Positions 56,131 through 64,000 of a stretch of 64,000 nucleotides of DNA are shown in pieces. The stretch lies in assembly GCF_030409845.1 (NCBI RefSeq), contig NZ_JAUFQQ010000003.1, positions 2,506,773 through 2,570,772 on the forward strand. Direction: 5' to 3'. The stretch comes from Flavobacterium branchiarum. Lineage in GTDB: Bacteria > Bacteroidota > Bacteroidia > Flavobacteriales > Flavobacteriaceae. The notes under the pieces are model-generated. The model was given only the letters and a program-made list of their open reading frames with translations, had not been told where the DNA came from and made no database searches. The position numbers were made by a program, and so were the translations under genes. How positions within the stretch are numbered: position 1 is the first letter of the stretch; the number at the start of each line of letters is the position of its first letter.

Positions 56131-59100
56131 TTATCTAATAATAGCTAACCAACCTGTTTTAGCTGCTCCATCTGCACCAGTATCTAGAACATAATAATAT
56201 GTGCCCGCTGGTAATCTATCTCCTTTATTTATAGCTCCCGAAACATTTGTTGTTCCATCCCAATCATTGTTATAACGATTTTGTTTATAAACTAATGCTC
56301 CATATCTATTGTAAACGCTTAAATTATTATTTGGATAATTTTCGATACCTTCGATTTTGAAAAAATCATTTGCACCATCATTATTAGGAGTAAATTCATT
56401 ATAAACTACCAAAATCATAGGACTCACAGATGCTTCAGCAAAATTATTTGAAGTATCTGAATCTATTGGATTTGAGATAATAACTGATGCTACATTTAAA
56501 TAATTGCCTGTTGGTAATACCTGTGCTACTATAGTTAATGTTTCGCTTGTATTGGCGTTTAGCATTAGAATATTCCATTCTCCAGTAGTGCTATTATATA
56601 TTCCATTACTAGTCTGTGCACTAACAAAATCATATCCTGTTGGTAAAAGTTCACGAACTAATACATCTATAAAATTCCCTGCTCCAATGTTATTAACTGT
56701 TATAGTAAAAATCACATTTTCATTAACTTTAGGATTAGGATTGTCTACAGTATTTGTCATTGTTATATCCGAACAAGTCTGAACGGCTAAAGCAAGTAAT
56801 TTACTTTGCGTTTCATTACATAAATTCGAATAGGAAACATTTACACTTGCTGGCCCTATTTCTGGCCATAAAACTGTTACAAAATTATCAGTAGTGGCTC
56901 CACCTGCTGTAACTGTTCCGTCACCAGTGATAGTCCAATTATAATTAGACATTCCATTTAAAGTTGTATATGTAACAACATCAAAAACACATGCATTAGC
57001 CTTACTTGCAGTTATTGTTGCTGGCTCACTTCCTCTAAAACTAACAGGAATAGCCAATCTAGATTTACTTTCGCAACCTGTTATTAGATTATTCAAAGAT
57101 CCATAATATGTTCCAGCAACAAGTAATGTACTTGGCGCTAATGCCACACCACCTGTTTGGGTTGTGTACCAAACGACACCAGCTTCATTTACTAACAAAT
57201 CTGATATTTTTGGTAAAGCAGTTAAACAAAAATCTTGTATAGCTCTTGTCGTAGTTGGTAAAACCCCATCATTAACAGTTACTTTTACTAATAATCGAAC
57301 ACCTCTTTCACAATCTGTCATTGGATCTTTAATAGCTGCATAATAATTACCACTAGTTAATGCTGTTCCAGATGAAATTAAGTTTCCACCACTTAAAGCA
57401 TCATACCAAATTATATTAGCAACATTAGAAGGACTTACATTTATACTTGCAACAGTTGGTGTAGTAACTAAACAGAATTTTTGATCCTTATCGTTTATAA
57501 TTAGTGTTGCTGGATCGGTAACGGTTACTGTTACTAATAATCGTTCTGAACTCTCACAGCCAGTTACTCCATCACGGATAGCTCCATAATACGAACCACT
57601 TGCCAAGGCGGTTGTTGGCGCTAAAGCGGTTCCTCCTGTCTCCGATGCAAACCAAACAACATCTGATTCATTTACCTGAAGACTAGCAACCGTTGGCGCA
57701 TTTGCCAAACAAAAGTCTTGTGTTGTATCGGTTGTCGTTGGAGTCGCTGGATTAGTTACTCTTACCGTTACTAATAATCTAACGGAACTTGTACAATCTG
57801 TCAGTGGATCTAAGATTGCTCCATAATACAATCCTCCATCTGTTAATGCTGTTGTTGGCGCTAAAGCGGTTCCTCCTGTCTCTGATGCAAACCAAACAAC
57901 ATCTGATTCATTTACCTGAAGACTAGCAACTGTTGGCGCATTTGCCAAACAGAAGTCTTGTGTTGTATCAGTTGTCGTTGGAGTTAATGGATCTGTTACG
58001 TCTACCGTTACTAATAATCGCTCTGAACTCTCACAGCCAGTTACTCCATCAAGGATAGCACCATAATATGGTCCGCTATTTAAACCTGTTGTTGGCGCTA
58101 AAGCTACGCCACCTGTTAAGGTTGTGTACCAAACTACGCCTGTCTCATTTACCTGAATATCAGAAACTTTTGGTGCATTTACCAAACAGAAGTCTTGTGT
58201 TGTATCAGTTGTCGTTGGAGTTAATGGATCTGTTACGTCTACCGTTACTAATAATCGCTCTGAACTCTCACAGCCAGTTACTCCATCAAGGATAGCACCA
58301 TAATATGGTCCGCTATTTAAACCTGTTGTTGGCGCTAAAACTACGCCACCTGTTAAGGTTGTGTACCAAACTACACCTGATTCATTTACCTGAATATCAG
58401 AAACTTTTGGTGCATTTACCAAACAGAAGTCTTGTGTTGTATCAGTTGTCGTTGGAATTAATAGATCTGTTACGTCTACCGTTACTAATAATCGCTCTGA
58501 ACTCTCACAGCCAGTTACTCCATCAAGGATAGCACCATAATAGGGTCCGCTATTTAAACCTGTTGTTGGCGCTAAAGCTACGCCACCTGTTAAGGTTGTG
58601 TACCAAACTACGCCTGTCTCATTTACCTGAATATCAGAAACTTTTGGTGCATTTACCAAACAGAAGTCTTGTGTTGTATCAGTTGTCGTTGGAATTAATA
58701 GATCTCTTACGTCTACCGTTACTAATAATCGCTCTGAACTCTCACAGCCAGTTACTCCATCAAGGATAGCACCATAATAGGGTCCGCTATTTAAACCTGT
58801 TGTTGGCGCTAAAACTACGCCACCTGTTAAGGTTGTGTACCAAACTACGCCTGATTCATTTACCTGAATATCAGAAACTTTTGGTGCATTTACCAAACAG
58901 AAGTCTTGTGTTGTATCAGTTGTCGTTGGAGTTAATGGATCTGTTACGTCTACCGTTACTAATAATCGCTCTGAACTCTCACAGCCAGTTACTCCATCAA
59001 GGATAGCACCATAATATGGTCCGCTATTTAAACCTGTTGTTGGCGCTAAAACTACGCCACCTGTTAAGGTTGTGTACCAAACTACGCCTGATTCATTTAC

Positions 59101-62100
59101 CTGAATATCAGAAACTTTTGGTGCATTTACCAAACAGAAGTCTTGTGTTGTATCAGTTGTCGTTGGAATTAATAGATCTGTTACGTCTACCGTTACTAAT
59201 AATCGCTCTGAACTCTCACAGCCAGTTACTCCATCAAGGATAGCACCATAATAGGGTCCGCTATTTAAACCTGTTGTTGGCGCTAAAACTACGCCACCTG
59301 TTAAGGTTGTGTACCAAACTACGCCTGATTCATTTACCTGAATATCAGAAACTTTTGGTGCATTTACCAAACAGAAGTCTTGTGTTGTATCAGTTGTCGT
59401 TGGAGTTAATGGATCTGTTACGTCTACCGTTACTAATAATCGCTCTGAACTCTCACAGCCAGTTACTCCATCAAGGATAGCACCATAATAGGGTCCGCTA
59501 TTTAAACCTGTTGTTGGCGCTAAAACTACGCCACCTGTTAAGGTTGTGTACCAAACTACGCCTGATTCATTTACCTGAATATCAGAAACTTTTGGTGCAT
59601 TTACCAAACAGAAGTCTTGTGTTGTATCAGTTGTCGTTGGAGTTAATGGATCTGTTACGTCTACCGTTACTAATAATCGCTCTGAACTCTCACAGCCAGT
59701 TACTCCATCAAGGATAGCACCATAATAGGGTCCGCTATTTAAACCTGTTGTTGGCGCTAAAGCTACGCCACCTGTTAAGGTTGTGTACCAAACTACGCCT
59801 GATTCATTTACCTGAATATCAGAAACTTTTGGTGCATTTACCAAACAGAAGTCTTGTGTTGTATCAGTTGTCGTTGGAGTTAATGGATCTGTTACGTCTA
59901 CCGTTACTAATAATCGCTCTGAACTCTCACAGCCAGTTACTCCATCAAGGATAACACCATAATAGGGTCCGCTATTTAAACCTGTTGTTGGCGCTAAAGC
60001 TACGCCACCTGTTAAGGTTGTGTACCAAACTACGCCTGATTCATTTACCTGAATATCAGAAACTTTTGGTGCATTTACCAAACAGAAGTCTTGTGTTGTA
60101 TCAGTTGTCGTTGGAATTAATGGATCTGTTACGTCTACCGTTACTAATAATCGCTCTGAACTCTCACAGCCAGTTACTCCATCAAGGATAGCACCATAAT
60201 ATGGTCCGCTATTTAAACCTGTTGTTGGCGCTAAAGCTACGCCACCTGTTAAGGTTGTGTACCAAACTACGCCTGATTCATTTACCTGAATATCAGAAAC
60301 TTTTGGTGCATTTACCAAACAGAAGTCTTGTGTTGTATCGGTTGTCGTTGGAGTTAATGGATCTGTTACGTCTACCGTTACTAATAATCGCTCTGAACTC
60401 TCACAGCCAGTTACTCCATCAAGGATAGCACCATAATAGGGTCCGCTATTTAAACCTGTTGTTGGCGCTAAAACTACGCCACCTGTTAAGGTTGTGTACC
60501 AAACTACGCCTGATTCATTTACCTGAATATCAGAAACTTTTGGTGCATTTACCAAACAGAAGTCTTGTGTTGTATCAGTTGTCGTTGGAATTAATGGATC
60601 TGTTACGTCTACCGTTACTAATAATCGCTCTGAACTCTCACAGCCAGTTACTCCATCAAGGATAGCACCATAATATGGTCCGCTATTTAAACCTGTTGTT
60701 GGCGCTAAAGCTACGCCACCTGTTAAGGTTGTGTACCAAACTACGCCTGATTCATTTACCTGAATATCAGAAACTTTTGGTGCATTTACCAAACAGAAGT
60801 CTTGTGTTGTATCAGTTGTCGTTGGAGTTAATGGATCTGTTACGTCTACCGTTACTAATAATCGCTCTGAACTCTCACAGCCAGTTACTCCATCAAGGAT
60901 AGCACCATAATAGGGTCCGCTATTTAAACCTGTTGTTGGCGCTAAAGCTACGCCACCTGTTAAGGTTGTGTACCAAACTACGCCTGTCTCATTTACCTGA
61001 ATATCAGAAACTTTTGGTGCATTTACCAAACAGAAGTCTTGTGTTGTATCAGTTGTCGTTGGAATTAATAGATCTCTTACGTCTACCGTTACTAATAATC
61101 GCTCTGAACTCTCACAGCCAGTTACTCCATCAAGGATAGCACCATAATAGGGTCCGCTATTTAAACCTGTTGTTGGCGCTAAAACTACGCCACCTGTTAA
61201 GGTTGTGTACCAAACTACGCCTGATTCATTTACCTGAATATCAGAAACTTTTGGTGCATTTACCAAACAGAAGTCTTGTGTTGTATCAGTTGTCGTTGGA
61301 GTTAATGGATCTGTTACGTCTACCGTTACTAATAATCGCTCTGAACTCTCACAGCCAGTTACTCCATCAAGGATAGCACCATAATAGGGTCCGCTATTTA
61401 AACCTGTTGTTGGCGCTAAAACTACGCCACCTGTTAAGGTTGTGTACCAAACTACGCCTGATTCATTTACCTGAATATCAGAAACTTTTGGTGCATTTAC
61501 CAAACAGAAGTCTTGTGTTGTATCAGTTGTCGTTGGAATTAATAGATCTGTTACGTCTACCGTTACTAATAATCGCTCTGAACTCTCACAGCCAGTTACT
61601 CCATCAAGGATAGCACCATAATAGGGTCCGCTATTTAAACCTGTTGTTGGCGCTAAAACTACGCCACCTGTTAAGGTTGTGTACCAAACTACGCCTGATT
61701 CATTTACCTGAATATCAGAAACTTTTGGTGCATTTACCAAACAGAAGTCTTGTGTTGTATCAGTTGTCGTTGGAGTTAATGGATCTGTTACGTCTACCGT
61801 TACTAATAATCGCTCTGAACTCTCACAGCCAGTTACTCCATCAAGGATAGCACCATAATAGGGTCCGCTATTTAAACCTGTTGTTGGCGCTAAAACTACG
61901 CCACCTGTTAAGGTTGTGTACCAAACTACGCCTGATTCATTTACCTGAATATCAGAAACTTTTGGTGCATTTACCAAACAGAAGTCTTGTGTTGTATCAG
62001 TTGTCGTTGGAGTTAATGGATCTGTTACGTCTACCGTTACTAATAATCGCTCTGAACTCTCACAGCCAGTTACTCCATCAAGGATAGCACCATAATAGGG

Positions 62101-64000
62101 TCCGCTATTTAAACCTGTTGTTGGCGCTAAAGCTACGCCACCTGTTAAGGTTGTGTACCAAACTACGCCTGATTCATTTACCTGAATATCAGAAACTTTT
62201 GGTGCATTTACCAAACAGAAGTCTTGTGTTGTATCGGTTGTCGTTGGAGTCGCTGGATCGGTTACTGTTACCGTTACAATTTTAAGTTCTCCATTTTTAT
62301 TCTGACAAGTGTTAGGATTAGATGCTGCTACATAGTAAGAAATGGGACTCATCACTGTAGTTAAACCTGAAACCGTTAAAACTCCTGCTGAGCTAATTGT
62401 ATAGGTTACCCCACCAATAATAGCCCCATCAGTAATAGGTTGTGTTTTATTAGCATCTAAATACCAAAAAAATACGGGATTTATTAATGTACTTGTAGGT
62501 ATTAATATTGCATTTGTATTATGACAAATAGAAGCGTTCGAAACAGTAATATCTGCTGGAAGTGCTGTCGGTAAAATTGTAAATGTTACTTGTTTTCTAT
62601 CTACAGGTAGCGTTTCACAAAATTCATCAGAAATAACTCCAACAAAATATGTATATGTTCCAGGAACTAATCCTGTAATAACTAATTCTGATGCAGACTG
62701 CCCTGCTATTAATTGACTTGTTGTTCCATCAAAACTATACCAACGATATATTGGATTTGCAAGCACTGGACTAGTATCTAGAACTGCATTTAATGTTACT
62801 GTGCCAATTTCAGCACAAATTGTTGTATTAGTTTCTCCATTTATTGTTACACTAGCTATTGCATTTGCAGGTGTAGTCGCTCTAACTTCTACAGTTATCT
62901 CTCCTCTTGTTAAAGCTGCACAGCCGTAACGAATTGGTTGAATGTAATATTTATAAATTCCAGGTGCTAATGTAGTAGGAAGTGTATATGTCTGACCGTT
63001 AACTAGAAAATTTCCTCCTATTGGTGAATCATACCAAGCATAATCGGCACAAGGTTTTTCGGGAACTTCTAAAGAAATATTTGATCCTGGACAAACTGTG
63101 ATTTTATTGTTGATATCTCCTCCAACGACTTTAGTATTTGTAACACGATCGATTGTATGAACTCTAAGCTGATCTAAGACACTTGCAACCCCTCCAAAAG
63201 TGATTGTAACTCTATCATATGGTTGCGTTTGAGGCGCAACAATTGTCATTGCCATTGTACCCCCAGAAAGTAATCTTAAAGACAACAAACTACTTGTATT
63301 TTTAATTGGCCCACCCACAGCAATATTACCTGAATAAAGCTGCACTGTAAATCCTGTAAGTAGATTGAGGTTTAAAACTGTTCCTGGTTTTGAAATCGTG
63401 ATTCTTAAACTATCACCAACCATAGAAGGTGTTCTAAAAACTGCTTTAAGTTCAGCTGCAGCAAGTACTCCCGCTCCACTAAACATTGTAGCATAAGTTG
63501 AGATATCTCCATCAGCTATATTCCATGGATTCGAAACGCCAACAGTAGTTGTTAATGCTCCAATTCCTAAATCTTTTACTCCTGTAAAAACGTCTTGAAT
63601 ATCTCCTTGCTCACAAGCTATTTGTGTAACTTGTTTTTCATAGTAAGCATCGTAAACATTTATACTTTGTCCAACACTTAAAATAGATCCTAACTGAACT
63701 CGAATACCATCGTAATCTTTAGGGCCAGAAACATCAGAAGGGACAAATGTGTATTCAAATGAATTCTGTCCTGATAATAAATTTAATAATGATCCTGATA
63801 TAGATTTTAAAACTCCAATATCAATTGGATTATTAGCTCCATTACGTTTGGTTCCCACTACTGTAATACTTTGCCCTACTGCAACCAAACTATTTTCCAA
63901 GCCTAATTTCAGCGTTACTGGAGTTCCTTTTGTTATGTTGGTTGGCCATTGCAAATTTTGCCATGTTGTCCCTATCCCCAAAAGCCCAAAACCAGTAGTT
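56131..64000 (-). CDS. Giant T9SS-secreted adhesin with Ig-like repeats, 5' end beyond the window
   Basis: The frame is open to the window edge, so the N-terminus and signal peptide are missing; at least 2,622 codons are visible. The N-terminal part has Ig/PKD-like domains rich in Thr/Ser. Then come 18 nearly identical 79-residue Ig-like units (each with DFCLVNAPKVSDIQV, VVWYTTLTGG and GCESSERLLV), four divergent relatives, a DUF11-type domain (TVDNPNPKVNENVIFTITV) and, at the end, the gliding-motility-associated type-B sorting domain (FTPNNDGANDFF, VYNRYGALVYKQ, LPAGTYYYVLD). Surface attachment or motility is the expected role. It heads the PorP/OmpA unit. Confidence 0.95.
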   Translation of the reverse strand, partial: TTGFGLLGIGTTWQNLQWPTNITKGTPVTLKLGLENSLVAVGQSITVVGTKRNGANNPIDIGVLKSISGSLLNLLSGQNSFEYTFVPSDVSGPKDYDGIRVQLGSILSVGQSINVYDAYYEKQVTQIACEQGDIQDVFTGVKDLGIGALTTTVGVSNPWNIADGDISTYATMFSGAGVLAAAELKAVFRTPSMVGDSLRITISKPGTVLNLNLLTGFTVQLYSGNIAVGGPIKNTSSLLSLRLLSGGTMAMTIVAPQTQPYDRVTITFGGVASVLDQLRVHTIDRVTNTKVVGGDINNKITVCPGSNISLEVPEKPCADYAWYDSPIGGNFLVNGQTYTLPTTLAPGIYKYYIQPIRYGCAALTRGEITVEVRATTPANAIASVTINGETNTTICAEIGTVTLNAVLDTSPVLANPIYRWYSFDGTTSQLIAGQSASELVITGLVPGTYTYFVGVISDEFCETLPVDRKQVTFTILPTALPADITVSNASICHNTNAILIPTSTLINPVFFWYLDANKTQPITDGAIIGGVTYTISSAGVLTVSGLTTVMSPISYYVAASNPNTCQNKNGELKIVTVTVTDPATPTTTDTTQDFCLVNAPKVSDIQVNESGVVWYTTLTGGVALAPTTGLNSGPYYGAILDGVTGCESSERLLVTVDVTDPLTPTTTDTTQDFCLVNAPKVSDIQVNESGVVWYTTLTGGVVLAPTTGLNSGPYYGAILDGVTGCESSERLLVTVDVTDPLTPTTTDTTQDFCLVNAPKVSDIQVNESGVVWYTTLTGGVVLAPTTGLNSGPYYGAILDGVTGCESSERLLVTVDVTDLLIPTTTDTTQDFCLVNAPKVSDIQVNESGVVWYTTLTGGVVLAPTTGLNSGPYYGAILDGVTGCESSERLLVTVDVTDPLTPTTTDTTQDFCLVNAPKVSDIQVNESGVVWYTTLTGGVVLAPTTGLNSGPYYGAILDGVTGCESSERLLVTVDVRDLLIPTTTDTTQDFCLVNAPKVSDIQVNETGVVWYTTLTGGVALAPTTGLNSGPYYGAILDGVTGCESSERLLVTVDVTDPLTPTTTDTTQDFCLVNAPKVSDIQVNESGVVWYTTLTGGVALAPTTGLNSGPYYGAILDGVTGCESSERLLVTVDVTDPLIPTTTDTTQDFCLVNAPKVSDIQVNESGVVWYTTLTGGVVLAPTTGLNSGPYYGAILDGVTGCESSERLLVTVDVTDPLTPTTTDTTQDFCLVNAPKVSDIQVNESGVVWYTTLTGGVALAPTTGLNSGPYYGAILDGVTGCESSERLLVTVDVTDPLIPTTTDTTQDFCLVNAPKVSDIQVNESGVVWYTTLTGGVALAPTTGLNSGPYYGVILDGVTGCESSERLLVTVDVTDPLTPTTTDTTQDFCLVNAPKVSDIQVNESGVVWYTTLTGGVALAPTTGLNSGPYYGAILDGVTGCESSERLLVTVDVTDPLTPTTTDTTQDFCLVNAPKVSDIQVNESGVVWYTTLTGGVVLAPTTGLNSGPYYGAILDGVTGCESSERLLVTVDVTDPLTPTTTDTTQDFCLVNAPKVSDIQVNESGVVWYTTLTGGVVLAPTTGLNSGPYYGAILDGVTGCESSERLLVTVDVTDLLIPTTTDTTQDFCLVNAPKVSDIQVNESGVVWYTTLTGGVVLAPTTGLNSGPYYGAILDGVTGCESSERLLVTVDVTDPLTPTTTDTTQDFCLVNAPKVSDIQVNESGVVWYTTLTGGVVLAPTTGLNSGPYYGAILDGVTGCESSERLLVTVDVRDLLIPTTTDTTQDFCLVNAPKVSDIQVNETGVVWYTTLTGGVALAPTTGLNSGPYYGAILDGVTGCESSERLLVTVDVTDLLIPTTTDTTQDFCLVNAPKVSDIQVNESGVVWYTTLTGGVVLAPTTGLNSGPYYGAILDGVTGCESSERLLVTVDVTDPLTPTTTDTTQDFCLVNAPKVSDIQVNETGVVWYTTLTGGVALAPTTGLNSGPYYGAILDGVTGCESSERLLVTVDVTDPLTPTTTDTTQDFCLANAPTVASLQVNESDVVWFASETGGTALAPTTALTDGGLYYGAILDPLTDCTSSVRLLVTVRVTNPATPTTTDTTQDFCLANAPTVASLQVNESDVVWFASETGGTALAPTTALASGSYYGAIRDGVTGCESSERLLVTVTVTDPATLIINDKDQKFCLVTTPTVASINVSPSNVANIIWYDALSGGNLISSGTALTSGNYYAAIKDPMTDCERGVRLLVKVTVNDGVLPTTTRAIQDFCLTALPKISDLLVNEAGVVWYTTQTGGVALAPSTLLVAGTYYGSLNNLITGCESKSRLAIPVSFRGSEPATITASKANACVFDVVTYTTLNGMSNYNWTITGDGTVTAGGATTDNFVTVLWPEIGPASVNVSYSNLCNETQSKLLALAVQTCSDITMTNTVDNPNPKVNENVIFTITVNNIGAGNFIDVLVRELLPTGYDFVSAQTSNGIYNSTTGEWNILMLNANTSETLTIVAQVLPTGNYLNVASVIISNPIDSDTSNNFAEASVSPMILVVYNEFTPNNDGANDFFKIEGIENYPNNNLSVYNRYGALVYKQNRYNNDWDGTTNVSGAINKGDRLPAGTYYYVLDTGADGAAKTGWLAIIR
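57985..62250 (-). repeat. 18-copy tandem repeat of 237 bp in the adhesin gene
   Basis: Eighteen direct copies of a 237-bp (79-codon) unit run without gaps; landmark motifs recur exactly every 237 bp. Copies differ at few positions: NESG or NETG, GVALAP or GVVLAP, TDPLTP, TDPLIP, TDLLIP or RDLLIP, and one YYGV for YYGA. Divergent copies lie on the C-terminal side (57040-57985). The unit length is a multiple of three, so copy-number changes keep the frame. Confidence 0.95.

Noticed and set aside
58068..62087. Series of plus-strand ORFs of 68-75 codons, one in each adhesin repeat
   Set aside because: They recur every 237 bp because the antisense frame of the adhesin unit happens to be open. Their Leu/His-rich translation has no protein-like character and they lie entirely opposite a strongly supported gene.

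Overview
The window is AT-rich chromosomal DNA from a member of the Bacteroidota, most likely a Flavobacterium. The evidence is mutually consistent: promoters of the TTG-N17/19-TAnnTTTG type; a type IX secretion (T9SS) surface adhesin with a gliding-motility-associated C-terminal sorting domain next to PorP/SprF and OmpA partners; GLPGLI and DUF4835 proteins; an N-acyl-ornithine carbamoyltransferase arginine pathway; and dispersed palindromic repeats of a style I associate with flavobacterial genomes. No rRNA, tRNA, CRISPR array, prophage or insertion sequence with a transposase was seen.

Layout. 1-5.8 kb: edge of a DUF808 gene, clpB, a YtxJ-type bacilliredoxin and two overlapping DUF2157-like membrane proteins. 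5.9-18.2 kb: a minus-strand arginine/proline cluster, in transcription order leader region, GNAT acyltransferase, argG, argC, argD, proA, a 1-kb repeat array, proB, N-acyl-ornithine carbamoyltransferase, argB, argE-like deacylase, argH. The first genes are tightly packed; from proA onward each spacer holds repeats. A canonical promoter, a 28-codon leader ORF and three short hairpins precede the first gene. 18.3-26.6 kb: M1 peptidase, aldose-1-epimerase-like protein, GNAT, beta-barrel proteins, a VF530-type protein, smpB, a lipoprotein and an HTH-Fic protein whose active site and inhibitory motif are both degenerate. 26.6-34.6 kb: pcm, Gfo/Idh oxidoreductase, 3-hydroxyacyl-CoA dehydrogenase, YggS/PLPBP, a four-helix-bundle gene bracketed by inverted repeats, a DnaQ/GIY-YIG fusion nuclease, a voltage-gated K+ channel with a zinc ribbon, miaA and an acyl-ACP thioesterase. 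34.7-42 kb: GLPGLI protein, XRE regulator, a REP-like palindrome, and a minus-strand run glycosyltransferase-coaE-histidine kinase-response regulator, then fabV. 42-53 kb: housekeeping genes recN, DUF4835, coaBC, rpoZ, bamD, dapA, DUF6913, a 5'-nucleotidase split into two genes, a small membrane protein and ligA. 53-64 kb: OmpA/PorE-like protein, PorP/SprF and a giant adhesin that runs off the right edge.

How the genes work together. The arginine cluster encodes every step from N-acylation of glutamate to arginine if the GNAT is the missing first enzyme, and shares a transcript with proA/proB, which also start from glutamate. At the right end, adhesin, PorP/SprF and OmpA genes form one directional unit, as expected for a T9SS type-B substrate with dedicated outer-membrane partners. 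The adhesin carries 18 almost identical 79-residue Ig-like repeats (237 bp period) plus about four divergent ones, and shows a higher-order block duplication.

The most interesting items are the structured arginine leader with its two CGG codons, the inverted-repeat-bracketed four-helix-bundle gene, the doubly degenerate Fic protein, the proA-proB repeat array and the repeat architecture of the adhesin. All identifications were made by reading the sequence; no database search was run.
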